A DNA stretch of 37,085 bases from Spirochaetia bacterium UBA6919 (GCA_002450905.1 DKAT01000078.1:1-37085); one strand, 5' to 3'; positions 26,851-35,780 are shown, counted from the first letter of the stretch. The notes: a model not told the origin generated them from the letters alone. Made by a program: numbers and translations.

Positions 26851-28105
26851 TATGAAACTAATTGTAGTTAACGAATACCAGAAGATTACTCAAAATGATT
26901 TTAATGGGGATAAAAAGGGATTTGACGAGCTCTTTCAATATGCCCTCAGTGATTCAGGAAAAGAAGTTCTTGAGGTGGGACATGGTTATGTGAAGACGAA
27001 AAATTATGTGGGGCTTATCCAAACACCATCCGGCTATTCCATTGAAATCCTTCCCAAAGTCTATCAGGGTAATCAGGAGGGAGATGAAGAATATTGTCGA
27101 AAAGTTTTGTATCTTCTTCTTAAAAATATCCCCAATCTTCCCGGTTATAAAAATCTCAATCTCTCGAATATCCATACCCATCAGGAACGATTACTGGAAG
27201 TCTTTATCCGATTGTTTCTGGATGAGGTTTTAAAGCTTATTCAAAAGGGAATTATCTCCCGATATATTGTTCAGGTGAATAATTTAAATTATCTGAAGGG
27301 TAAACTCCGGCTCAATGAACATATCCGTCAAAATATTGTCCACAAAGAAAGATTCTATGTTGAATACGATGAATTCCTCCCATATATCCCAGAAAATCGA
27401 ATCTTGAAAAGTACTTTAGTCTATATAAAACCCCTCATAAGGTTTCAGGAAAATCAGAGGATCTTAAACGAACTCTTGTTTGTATTTGATGAAATTCCTG
27501 TTTCCCATCAAGTTGACTCAGATTTTAAACAATTAAAAAATGATCGCTCAGCAGCTCATTATGTATTGGCATTAAACTGGTCGAAAATCTTTTTAAGGCA
27601 TCAAAGTTTTAATTTATATTCCGGTAAAGCCATCAGTTTTGCCATTTTGTTCCCCATGGAAAAGGTGTTTGAAAAATATGTTGAACAAATCATTCGTCGA
27701 TCCGGTTTTTTTCGATCCATTAAATCCCAGGATTCAAGTCATGATTTTTTAAAAGGAAATGAAATTACATTCAAATTAAAACCTGATGTTATTGGTGAAA
27801 CAGAAAATATAATATTTATCATGGATGCAAAGTGGAAGATTCTGGATGAGAATATAACTGAGAATAAATATGGGATTTCTCAAAGTGATTTATATCAGTT
27901 GTTTTCCTATGGCAAAATCTATCAAAGCCAATCGAATAAAAAAACTGTTCAGCTCATTTTATTTTATCCAAAAACCAATCAATTGACCCAAAAAATGGTA
28001 TTTGAATATAATGAAGTAGAGAATCCTTTAAAATTATGCATCTTTCCAGTTCCTCTAATTAATAATGATTGGGAAATATTTGATTTATCAACATGTTTTG
28101 ATTAA
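26843..28105 (+). CDS. mcrC: McrC nuclease subunit
   Basis: McrC binds the McrB ring, stimulates GTP hydrolysis and cuts DNA. The 420-residue protein has an N-terminal McrB-interacting region (LIQTPSGYSIEILPKV), the family segment LNYLKGKLRLNEHIRQN near residue 150, and a C-terminal PD-(D/E)xK nuclease core with D315 (KPDV), D328 and K330 (IMDAKWK). All three catalytic residues are present, so the module looks intact. Overlap with mcrB means co-translation. It may start at the ATG at 26843 or at 26852 (residue 4). Confidence 0.92.
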   Translation: MSDMKLIVVNEYQKITQNDFNGDKKGFDELFQYALSDSGKEVLEVGHGYVKTKNYVGLIQTPSGYSIEILPKVYQGNQEGDEEYCRKVLYLLLKNIPNLPGYKNLNLSNIHTHQERLLEVFIRLFLDEVLKLIQKGIISRYIVQVNNLNYLKGKLRLNEHIRQNIVHKERFYVEYDEFLPYIPENRILKSTLVYIKPLIRFQENQRILNELLFVFDEIPVSHQVDSDFKQLKNDRSAAHYVLALNWSKIFLRHQSFNLYSGKAISFAILFPMEKVFEKYVEQIIRRSGFFRSIKSQDSSHDFLKGNEITFKLKPDVIGETENIIFIMDAKWKILDENITENKYGISQSDLYQLFSYGKIYQSQSNKKTVQLILFYPKTNQLTQKMVFEYNEVENPLKLCIFPVPLINNDWEIFDLSTCFD

Positions 28106-28114
28106 TATTTTATC

Positions 28115-29017
28115 ATGGAAACTAAAATTAAGAATCAACCATCCCCCCAACTCATTGATCTTGTACAGAAGATTACGGATTTGGAGCATCGAGAAAAAGC
28201 GTTATTATCTCATAATCAGGAATTAAGAGAGCATGTATCCTTTCTCAAAAAGAGTCGCGATTCTTTACAGGAAGAAAATATCCGACTGAAACAGCAATTG
28301 AAAGATGTTTTGCTGGGATATGATGATTCCAGTGAGTTCTTTGACTGTATCTATCCTCCCTATGATGTGGCTCATGCGTTGAATCTCTCATCGAGAGAAG
28401 TGGGGAATATTGTTAAAGATTTAGAGTTAGAAAAATATAAGGGGCTCTGTCGCCGTATTAAGCAGATTAAACGGAAAGATCCTGCCAAACATGAAACCAC
28501 TTTAGTTTTCTCCGAGTTTGGGATATTAGTTTTAAAAGAAATTTTAAGCTATTGTCTTAAGAATCCTGAGGCTTCTCCCAGATATTATGACTATGTCACC
28601 CGTGGAAAGGCTAATAATCCAAACTATTTGAAGTGGAGAGATAAATTGCTAAAGCATTACCATGATGTTTGGGAGGCTCTTGCAAAAAAAAAAATCATTT
28701 ATTTAACTGAAGAACAGGTTCTTGATTTTCAAAAAGAATTAATTGATCAATACAAGGGTGTTCATGGAATCCTTGACAAATCAAGACTTGAAAGTTCATT
28801 AGAATGTGTTAAACAAACCTTTGATCTGAAATTATTGTTTGAAACACTTGAAGATATCGCTGGAGCTTATTTTTTTATTTCATCAAAAATCATTGTTTTG
28901 TTGATGGGAATAAAAGAGTTTGGGTATTTTCTGCTCTGGAATTCCTTGGTATTAATCATTACCATTCATCTAAATAACTCAAAAATCTCATCTTTACTTA
29001 TAATCCTTAGTATATGA
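28115..29017 (+). pseudogene. Doc/Fic-type gene with N-terminal coiled coil and DNA-binding-like domain, frameshifted before the Fic motif
   Basis: The open frame has 300 codons. Residues 1-65 are a coiled coil. About 75-150 looks like a helix-turn-helix or phage-antirepressor-like domain (PPYDVAHALNLSSREVGNIV). From about 190 the sequence is Doc-like (IYLTEEQVLDF, HGILDKSRLESSL, LEDIAGAYFFIS). The Fic motif does not follow in this frame. It appears in the -1 frame at 28891-28917 as HCFVDGNKR and continues to a TAA at 28975-28977. One missing A in the run at 28885-28889 would explain the shift. The original frame looks protein-like again from about 28967 (LNNSKISSL), suggesting a second indel. 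An A11 tract lies at 28684-28694. It lies 9 bases after mcrC. Doc/Fic enzymes AMPylate or phosphorylate targets. Confidence 0.75.
28684..28694 (+). repeat. A11 homopolymer inside the Doc/Fic gene
   Basis: Eleven consecutive A bases encode the three Lys between the N-terminal region and the Doc-like domain. Tracts of this length are prone to slipped-strand changes, so reading frame could vary between cells or be miscalled in sequencing. No tract of this length was noticed in the neighbouring mcrB or mcrC. Confidence 0.9.
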
Positions 29018-29029
29018 AATCCTTTGAAA

Positions 29030-29052
29030 CATGGTTCGAGAGCCTCACCATG
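29030..29052. repeat. Palindromic REP-like element
   Basis: CATGGT at 29030-29035 pairs with ACCATG at 29047-29052, and GAG with CTC inside, with a 2-base bulge. The pattern CATGGTTCGA...CTCACCATGAC resembles short palindromes I recall as widely dispersed in bacterial genomes. Only one copy is seen here. Confidence 0.5.
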
Positions 29053-29281
29053 ACAGTTTTGATGTTACGACTTCAATTTTAAAAGAGATTTAGTATATAT
29101 TTAATCCAGTTAGCCATGGATGTTGCCTGGGGGAAGTTTAACAGGGAACAATGTATTAAACGGTTTAAACATCTTTTACATTAATAATTATTTACCAGAA
29201 TGGGTTTTTATGGGTATGCAAGGATGAAGACTTGCCCTACGAAGGTATGTGGGTATATAGGATTGGTGGTAATATCCAAGA

Positions 29282-29327
29282 GTTTTTCTATAGTTTTTCC
29301 TATGATTTTCCCATACTTTTCCCATGA
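29282..29327. repeat. Short tandem repeat, 11-12-base units
   Basis: Four degenerate units of the type GTTTTTCCTATGA / TTTTCCCATAC / TTTTCCCATGA lie end to end. The same unit occurs on the opposite strand at 36901-36930. Confidence 0.55.
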
Positions 29328-29444
29328 ATTACTATTGGATGGATTTTTTTAGTATATTTAATGGAATATTATTCTTAATATCCTTATGAATATTTGAAGT
29401 TTAAGGATTTATATTGTTCGATATTCTTTTGAAGGTATTTTGTT

Positions 29445-31097
29445 TTGAAGAAATATTCTTTTATTATCATCCTGATCGTGATTAATCTTGTTCTCCGATT
29501 GCCCAGTCTGTATACTCCTATCCTGGATATTGATGAATCGCAGTATGGAGAATTTGCCAATAAGGTGGTGGATGGGGGATTACCTTATGTTTCCAGTATT
29601 GGTGAGAAACCTCCCCTTATGTATTATTATTATATTTGGATATTTAAATTATTTGGTAAAAATAGTTATCTGCTTCTTCATTTTGTAACAATTGTCTGGG
29701 TGATATTATCCGCTTATTTTTTGTTTCAAATCGGTCGACTGCGGTGGAATGAGGGGATAGGGGTTTATCTTGCCTTGTTCTATAGCATCTTTTCAACTAC
29801 TCATGAACCCAAAATCATTTCTACGAATGGTGAAATCTTGATGAATCTGCCGATTATTCTGGGGGTGTATTTTGTCACGTTATTTGAATATGGGAATTTA
29901 AAGCGTCATAATCTGCTCCTGGCTGGGATATTTACAGGGATGGCTCTCTTATTCCGTTTGCAGGCTGGGATTCAAATGGTTTTCCTTGGATCTTACTTTC
30001 TCATAAGGACTTTTCTGGAGTTCAGGGAAGAGCAATGTGTGAATGTTATCATAAACGGTTTTCTGAACATTGTTATATTATCTCTTGGCTGGGTAATACC
30101 TATATTGACCAGTGTGTGGTATTTAAATCATCTTGGTGGGGATGTCCTGAAAACGTTTTTATTTTGGAATTTTACTTTTAATTTTCAGTATATCAAGGCA
30201 GGGGGACAGAGCATCCCTGTTTTAGATGGGATAATCAAGGTTTCGTTCTTTATATTCTTTACTCTACCCCTGTGGTATTATTTTATCCGGTATACTATTA
30301 CTTCTATTCCCTGTTTAATAAATAAAATTAGGATAAAATATTCATTTTATCCTGTATCAAATGTTATATTCAATTTATTATGGCTTGTCTTCTCGATTAT
30401 TCCAGTATTTATTGGAGGTCGGTTCTATAGTCACTATTTCATACAGATGTTTCCTGCTCTCTGTTTAGTTGGTGCCATTGGTGTAAGCCAGATTTATCAA
30501 TTGAAAGATAAATATGATTTCAGAGGAATACCACGGAAAGTTTTAGTGATATTAAGTATTTATAGTGTTGTGTTCTTCCTGCCAAGGGTGGATCAAGATT
30601 TGACAATACAGGCTCTAAAGAAGTTTTCTCCATCCATCGGGAAGATAGGTGTATATCCTGAACAAAGATGGGTGGGGGAGTATATTAAAAATCGCACTCA
30701 GAAAGAGGATACTATTTTTGTATGGGGATTTGCTACACCGATATACTATTATGCTGATAGGAACTGTGCTTCCCGTTTTAGCTGGACTGATTTTTTATCT
30801 GGAAGAGTGCCAGGGAAGGCGGTGTGGCGTGCTTCTGAGAATAGAAATACTGATTATTATGTATTGAAAGGCACATGGAATCAATTCTGTCAAGATTTAA
30901 ATCACTATCAGCCGAAATATTTTGTGGATACATCAACGGGGGGTTATCATGAATACCAGAAGTACGGTGTTAATAGGGTGTATCACCCCAGCTATAATCT
31001 TAGCAATATATTAAAAAGATTTTATGAGAAGGAGAAAGTCCTTTACGGAATGACTATTTATCGATTGAATAAAAAAATAGATATCCAGTGCAGATAA
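29445..31097 (+). CDS. GT39-like membrane glycosyltransferase
   Basis: The 550-residue protein starts with TTG behind GAAGG (29431-29435). It is a multi-pass membrane protein with roughly ten hydrophobic segments. The first periplasmic loop has the family's acidic motif D28-I-D30-E31-x2-Y and then GEKPPLMYY, as in the GT39/PMT/ArnT superfamily, which transfers sugars from polyprenyl-phosphate donors to proteins, lipids or glycans outside the membrane. The C-terminal part is a soluble domain (VWGFATPIYYYADRNCASRF). The acceptor is unknown. A link to surface glycan or flagellin modification is speculative. Confidence 0.8.
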   Translation: MKKYSFIIILIVINLVLRLPSLYTPILDIDESQYGEFANKVVDGGLPYVSSIGEKPPLMYYYYIWIFKLFGKNSYLLLHFVTIVWVILSAYFLFQIGRLRWNEGIGVYLALFYSIFSTTHEPKIISTNGEILMNLPIILGVYFVTLFEYGNLKRHNLLLAGIFTGMALLFRLQAGIQMVFLGSYFLIRTFLEFREEQCVNVIINGFLNIVILSLGWVIPILTSVWYLNHLGGDVLKTFLFWNFTFNFQYIKAGGQSIPVLDGIIKVSFFIFFTLPLWYYFIRYTITSIPCLINKIRIKYSFYPVSNVIFNLLWLVFSIIPVFIGGRFYSHYFIQMFPALCLVGAIGVSQIYQLKDKYDFRGIPRKVLVILSIYSVVFFLPRVDQDLTIQALKKFSPSIGKIGVYPEQRWVGEYIKNRTQKEDTIFVWGFATPIYYYADRNCASRFSWTDFLSGRVPGKAVWRASENRNTDYYVLKGTWNQFCQDLNHYQPKYFVDTSTGGYHEYQKYGVNRVYHPSYNLSNILKRFYEKEKVLYGMTIYRLNKKIDIQCR

Positions 31098-31118
31098 GTA
31101 TAATTTATAAACAGATTT

Positions 31119-31481
31119 CTAAGCAACTTCCTGTTGATGAGCAGGAGTATTTACTCTCTCTTCTATAAGCGACTGCAGGAAATTATATAACATGCGACTA
31201 TATGCTTTTATAAGCTCATAATCAGGGATCACATTCTTCAATTCAAGAAAACCAAGACTCCAATAGCTATTATAATCATATATAGTCAAGTAAATGCCTT
31301 GGTACTCTAAAATATACTTCCATGTGCTTTCATCTGTCCTGAGGCTATTGCCATTAGGCTTTCCAAACCGATCTTTCATGATGTCAGTCAGGATATCAAG
31401 GTGGATATTATTACAATATAGTCCTCCACCCTTGACAAAGCTTAGATTATTGATATCAATTTTTCGAAATCGTCCATCCAT
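31119..31481 (-). CDS. Small protein of unknown function
   Basis: The protein has 120 residues. The ATG at 31481 follows AGGGG by about seven bases, which supports it as a real gene. The sequence has alternating hydrophobic strands (YILEYQGIYLTIYDYNSYWSLGFL) and a C-terminal helix, without signal peptide or membrane segment. The size and composition resemble immunity-type or SMI1-like small proteins, but I cannot show homology. It converges with the glycosyltransferase gene (21-base gap). Confidence 0.6.
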   Translation of the reverse strand: MDGRFRKIDINNLSFVKGGGLYCNNIHLDILTDIMKDRFGKPNGNSLRTDESTWKYILEYQGIYLTIYDYNSYWSLGFLELKNVIPDYELIKAYSRMLYNFLQSLIEERVNTPAHQQEVA

Positions 31482-31807
31482 GGATTGACCCCTAAATATA
31501 AGTTATGTTATTAATGATACTGTATATAAAGTGTTTTACGACCCTTCTGGGTCAATTTAAATATTATTTAATAATATGTTTTGCATCGGATTTTAGGGAT
31601 GAAATATTAAAAATTTAAAAAAAAATGAAGAAAAGTAAAATAATTTACTGACAACAAAATAAAAAAATAAATTAATTTTAGAAAATATACTTGTTTTTTT
31701 TCAATGATAAGACGAAATTTCAACTAATTATCATCTATAATAAAAATGGATTAATCAGTTAAAAACTCTTAAATGGGTTACAATTCAACGTATATAGGGA
31801 GTTTAAA
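31482..31807. other. Intergenic region upstream of fliG
   Basis: This stretch of 326 very AT-rich bases holds a short hairpin (GACCC at 31540-31544 with GGGTC at 31549-31553, loop TTCT) close to the start of the minus-strand gene. It should also contain the fliG promoter, but I see no promoter boxes clear enough to name. Confidence 0.4.
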
Positions 31808-32866
31808 ATGGCAAGAGGTGGTGCAGCACAAATACCCGCAAGAGCAGCTTCAGGATCTTCTGGAAAGAGACAATTAACAGGGAAACAGAAAGCCGCAATT
31901 TTTCTTGTGATACTAGGACCTGAGGTTTCATCTACCATTTTTAAATATCTGAAAGAAGATGAAATCGAACAACTAACCTTTGAAATTGCGAGAATCGATA
32001 AGGTGGAACCTGCTGAGAAAGAAAGAGTTCTTCAGGAATTCCAGGAATTAATGATGGCTCAGGAATTCATCACCCAGGGGGGTATTGATTATGCTCGTGA
32101 AGTCCTCGAAAAAGCCCTTGGATCACAGAAAGCATCCGATGTTATCAATCGTTTGACTTCTTCCATTCAGTCAAGGCCTTTTGATTTTGTACGTAGAACT
32201 GACCCTACACACCTTTTGAACTTTATACAATCAGAGCATCCCCAGACTATTGCATTGATTTTAGCATATTTAGAACCGCAAAAGGCGTCTTTGATTATCG
32301 GAGCACTCCCTCAGGAAATTCAAGCTGACGTAGCAAAACGCGTCGCAACAATGGATCGGACTTCTCCTGATGTACTGCGTGAAGTTGAAAGAGTATTAGA
32401 AAGAAAGTTATCTACCTTAGCTAGTGAAGATTATGCAGCTGCAGGGGGTATAGATGCTATTGTAGAAGTTTTGAACTTAGTAGATAGAGGAACAGAAAGA
32501 AATATTATAGAAGATCTTGAGGATGCTGATCCAGAATTAGCTGAAGAGATCAAGAAACGAATGTTCGTGTTTGAAGATATTGTTCTTTTAGACGATCGAT
32601 CTATACAAAAAGTACTGAGAGAAGTAGATGGACAGGAGCTTGCAAGAGCACTTAAGGCTGTTGATAGTGAAGTTCAGGATAAGATATTTAGAAATATGAG
32701 TAAACGGGCTTCATCATTATTAAAAGAAGATATGGAATTTATGGGGCCAATCCGATTAAAAGACGTAGAAGAATCCCAACAGAAGATCGTTGGTATAATT
32801 AGAAAGCTTGAAGAGCAAGGTGAAATAGTTGTTGCAAGACCTGGTGAGGATGAGTTGGTTGTTTAA
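31808..32866 (+). CDS. fliG: Flagellar motor switch protein FliG
   Basis: FliG is the rotor protein of the flagellar C-ring; it binds FliF and FliM, and its C-terminal charged ridge meets the stator. The 352-residue protein has an N-terminal basic extension (1-22, Ala/Gly/Arg-rich), the KQKAAIFLVILG start of FliG-N, the FliG-M EHPQ motif (E143-Q146, with IALILAYL), and the C-terminal domain with the MFVFEDIVLLDDRSIQ torque helix region from M252, a block that keeps the alternating acidic and basic residues. AGGGAG about eight bases upstream supports the start. It is not flanked by other flagellar genes. Some spirochaetes carry two FliG copies, so a second elsewhere is possible. Confidence 0.95.
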   Translation: MARGGAAQIPARAASGSSGKRQLTGKQKAAIFLVILGPEVSSTIFKYLKEDEIEQLTFEIARIDKVEPAEKERVLQEFQELMMAQEFITQGGIDYAREVLEKALGSQKASDVINRLTSSIQSRPFDFVRRTDPTHLLNFIQSEHPQTIALILAYLEPQKASLIIGALPQEIQADVAKRVATMDRTSPDVLREVERVLERKLSTLASEDYAAAGGIDAIVEVLNLVDRGTERNIIEDLEDADPELAEEIKKRMFVFEDIVLLDDRSIQKVLREVDGQELARALKAVDSEVQDKIFRNMSKRASSLLKEDMEFMGPIRLKDVEESQQKIVGIIRKLEEQGEIVVARPGEDELVV

Positions 32867-32911
32867 ACTATAAATTATAGAATATAAGCCAATAAATTAG
32901 ATGATATAACA

Positions 32912-32962
32912 AGATAGGGCAAATGGATCATAATAATGCTATGTGTCATAAATACCCTATCT
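32912..32962. other. Inverted repeat between fliG and clpB
   Basis: An 8-bp perfect inverted repeat (AGATAGGG at 32912-32919 with CCCTATCT at 32955-32962) encloses 35 bases. No T tract follows, so it is a weak terminator candidate or a regulatory structure. It is not a CIRCE element. Confidence 0.35.
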
Positions 32963-33082
32963 AGTCATATGCATCTCCTAACCCCTTCCCTTGATTTATA
33001 ACTACTTAGAAATAAATTTAATTGGTATAAATATTGCTTAATGATATATAGAAACTCGTAAATAATATCTCATGGAGGTTCT

Positions 33083-35689
33083 ATGGATATCAATAATTTT
33101 ACTACAAAATCTCAGGAAGCAATTAACCAATCATTCACCATTGCTGAACAACTTAATCATCCTGAAACAACAGAAATACATCTCCTAAAATCACTACTTG
33201 AACAGGAAAGTGGTATTATTAAACCAATCTTAACTCGTGTCAATATACAAACAAATGATTTTATTTCTGACATCAATCTTCTCCTCGAAAAGATGTCCAA
33301 AGCATACGGTGATTCTATTGCTGAGCCTAATATAAATCGTTCACTAAAAAAATCTCTTAATACTGCAGAGAAAATTGCCAGTGATATGAAAGACGAATTC
33401 ATTTCTACTGAACATATTCTCATGGCAATGATTCGTGAGAAGTCGAATGATATCAATAATCTACTTTCTAAATATCCGGTCACAGAAAAAGCCATTTTAG
33501 ATGCTCTCGTAAGTATAAGAGGCTCTCAGCGTGTTGTTGACCAGTCTCCAGAAGGGAAGTATATGGTACTGGATAAATATGCAAAGGATTTAACAGATCT
33601 TGCAAGAAAAGGAAAGTTAGATCCTGTGATTGGAAGAGATTCAGAGATTAGGAGAATAATGCAAGTCCTTTCCAGGAGGCAGAAAAATAACCCTGTTCTT
33701 ATCGGAGAACCAGGAGTAGGCAAAACAGCTATCGTAGAAGGTGTTGCCCAAAGAATTATCAGTGGAGATATTCCTGAGTCTTTAAGAGGAAAACGTCTTG
33801 TGAGCCTAGATATGGGAGCTCTGGTTGCGGGTGCAAAATTCCGTGGCGAATTCGAAGAACGTCTTAAAGCTTTATTGCAAGAGATTGAAAAAAGTGATGG
33901 TGATATAATATTGTTTATAGATGAGCTTCACAATCTGGTTGGAGCTGGAAGAGCTGAGGGAAGCATGGATGCAGCAAATCTTCTCAAACCTGCTCTTGCA
34001 AGAGGAGACCTCAAATGTATAGGTGCAACCACCCTGAATGAATTCAGGCAATATATTGAAAAAGACGCCGCACTAGAAAGACGTTTCCAGCAGGTCTATA
34101 CAGGAGAACCCTCTGTAGATGATACCATAGCTATTTTAAGAGGTTTAAAAGAAAAATACGAGATCCATCATGGTATCCGAATTACAGATAATGCGATTAT
34201 TGCTTCTGCAATGTTATCTAATCGATATATCACCGACCGTTTCTTACCTGACAAAGCGATTGATTTGATAGACGAAGCCGCAAGCCGTGTTCGTATAGAA
34301 ATTGACTCTATGCCAGAAGAAATTGATCAATTTGAAAGAAGAATTATACAACTTGAAATTGAAAAAAGAGCTCTGGTAAAGGAGAAAGATAAGCTATCAC
34401 AGGATAGATTATTTGGAATCACTGAAGAGCTTAACAACTTACGTGAAAAGAGTAATGAACTCAAGTTACACTGGAAGAATGAGAAAGATATTATCTCAAA
34501 AATCCAATCTGCAAAGGAAGAAATTGAAAATCTCAAAATCTATTCCGAAAGACTCGAACGGGAAGGACAATTGAATAAAGTAGCTGAAATCCGTTATGGA
34601 ACAATTCCAAATCTCGAAAATAAAATAAAATCCCTTAATGAGCAATTAAAGCAAGTACAACAAGACCATCGATTACTCAAAGAAGAAATCACAGAAGAGG
34701 AGATAGCAGAAATTGTTTCTTCCTGGACAGGGATCCCAATATCAAAGATGCTTGAAAGTGAGAAAGAAAAATTAATCCACATGGAAGACGATTTAAATAA
34801 ACGTGTCATAGGACAAAATGAAGCAATTCAGGTTCTTTCAGATGCTGTACGTCGATCCAGAAGCGGACTATCTGATCCAAATAAACCCATAGGTACTTTC
34901 ATCTTCATGGGTCCAACAGGTGTAGGAAAGACTGAAACTTCAAAAGCCCTTGCCACTTTGTTATTCGACAGCAATAAAGCCCTAATCCGAATAGATATGA
35001 GCGAATATATGGAAAAACACGCCGTTTCCCGCCTCATAGGAGCACCACCAGGATATGTAGGATACGAAGAGGGCGGATATCTTACTGAACAGGTAAGAAG
35101 ACGACCATACTCTATTGTTTTACTGGATGAGATAGAAAAAGCACATCATGATGTTTTTAATATACTCCTACAGATTCTCGATGACGGACGCTTAACGGAT
35201 AGTCAGGGCAGAACAGTAGATTTCAAGAATACCTTAATCATAATGACCAGTAATCTTGGCAGTGATATCATTCAAAATTATGAAACACAAGATCCAAACA
35301 AATTAAAGGAGCAATTAGATCAGCTTTTAAAAATTGAATTTAGACCAGAATTCTTAAACAGAATCGATGACATCGTTATTTTTCATAGTCTTACAAAGGA
35401 TAATTTAAAAGATATCGTCCAAATTCAGTTAAAAGAACTGGAAAGTAGGTTAAACGATAAAGGATTATCATTATCCATAACAATTCAGACCATAGGTTAC
35501 CTGACAGAACATGGATATTCAAGGGATTTTGGTGCAAGACCTCTAAAACGGCTTATTCAAAAAGAACTTGTAAACGAACTAGCAAAACATTTGTTATCAG
35601 GAAAATATTCCGAAGGAGACCAAATACAAATTGATTACCAGAACAATACGATAATCTTTGAAAAGATGACAAAGCAGCAAGATAAGTAA
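33083..35689 (+). CDS. clpB: Chaperone ClpB (Hsp100 disaggregase)
   Basis: ClpB is a hexameric AAA+ unfoldase that, with DnaK, rescues aggregated proteins after heat stress. The 868-residue protein has the Clp N-domain repeats (1-145), AAA1 with Walker A G208-EPGVGKT215 and Walker B D280-E281, a coiled-coil middle domain (about 400-530, rich in Glu/Lys/Leu) that distinguishes ClpB from ClpA and ClpC, and AAA2 with Walker A G610-PTGVGKT617, the GAPPGYVGYEEGG pore loop and Walker B D682-E683. No ClpP-binding IGF loop is seen. GGAGG lies just upstream of the ATG. No CIRCE operator was found in the 216-base gap before it. Confidence 0.96.
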   Translation: MDINNFTTKSQEAINQSFTIAEQLNHPETTEIHLLKSLLEQESGIIKPILTRVNIQTNDFISDINLLLEKMSKAYGDSIAEPNINRSLKKSLNTAEKIASDMKDEFISTEHILMAMIREKSNDINNLLSKYPVTEKAILDALVSIRGSQRVVDQSPEGKYMVLDKYAKDLTDLARKGKLDPVIGRDSEIRRIMQVLSRRQKNNPVLIGEPGVGKTAIVEGVAQRIISGDIPESLRGKRLVSLDMGALVAGAKFRGEFEERLKALLQEIEKSDGDIILFIDELHNLVGAGRAEGSMDAANLLKPALARGDLKCIGATTLNEFRQYIEKDAALERRFQQVYTGEPSVDDTIAILRGLKEKYEIHHGIRITDNAIIASAMLSNRYITDRFLPDKAIDLIDEAASRVRIEIDSMPEEIDQFERRIIQLEIEKRALVKEKDKLSQDRLFGITEELNNLREKSNELKLHWKNEKDIISKIQSAKEEIENLKIYSERLEREGQLNKVAEIRYGTIPNLENKIKSLNEQLKQVQQDHRLLKEEITEEEIAEIVSSWTGIPISKMLESEKEKLIHMEDDLNKRVIGQNEAIQVLSDAVRRSRSGLSDPNKPIGTFIFMGPTGVGKTETSKALATLLFDSNKALIRIDMSEYMEKHAVSRLIGAPPGYVGYEEGGYLTEQVRRRPYSIVLLDEIEKAHHDVFNILLQILDDGRLTDSQGRTVDFKNTLIIMTSNLGSDIIQNYETQDPNKLKEQLDQLLKIEFRPEFLNRIDDIVIFHSLTKDNLKDIVQIQLKELESRLNDKGLSLSITIQTIGYLTEHGYSRDFGARPLKRLIQKELVNELAKHLLSGKYSEGDQIQIDYQNNTIIFEKMTKQQDK

Positions 35690-35780
35690 GTCTCTTGCTA
35701 TCAAATAACCATCATTCTTTCTAAAATATATCGAAAGACAGGACAATAACAGGAAAATCATAGGAGAATTGTATAAACAG

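Larger units (their letters stand above)
29018..29444. other. 427-base intergenic region with repeat elements, right border of the island
   Basis: No open frame here is convincing. It holds a near-perfect palindrome (29030-29052), a small inverted repeat (TTAAAC-G-GTTTAA near 29155-29170), a stretch at about 29210-29260 resembling dispersed intergenic repeats, and four degenerate copies of an 11-12-base unit (29282-29327). It separates the defence genes from the glycosyltransferase gene. Confidence 0.55.

Noticed and set aside
28880..28895. Programmed -1 frameshift in the Doc gene at a slippery heptamer
   Set aside because: The site does not fit X-XXY-YYZ in the right frame and no clear downstream stem or pseudoknot is seen; a 1-base deletion is the simpler reading.
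29030..29052. GGTTCGAGAGCC looks like the T-arm of a tRNA
   Set aside because: No D-arm, anticodon arm or acceptor stem surrounds it; the palindrome explains the pattern better. No tRNA was recognised in the window.
32867..33082. CIRCE (HrcA) operator before clpB
   Set aside because: No TTAGCACTC-N9-GAGTGCTAA-like sequence is present; the inverted repeat there has a different sequence and spacing.
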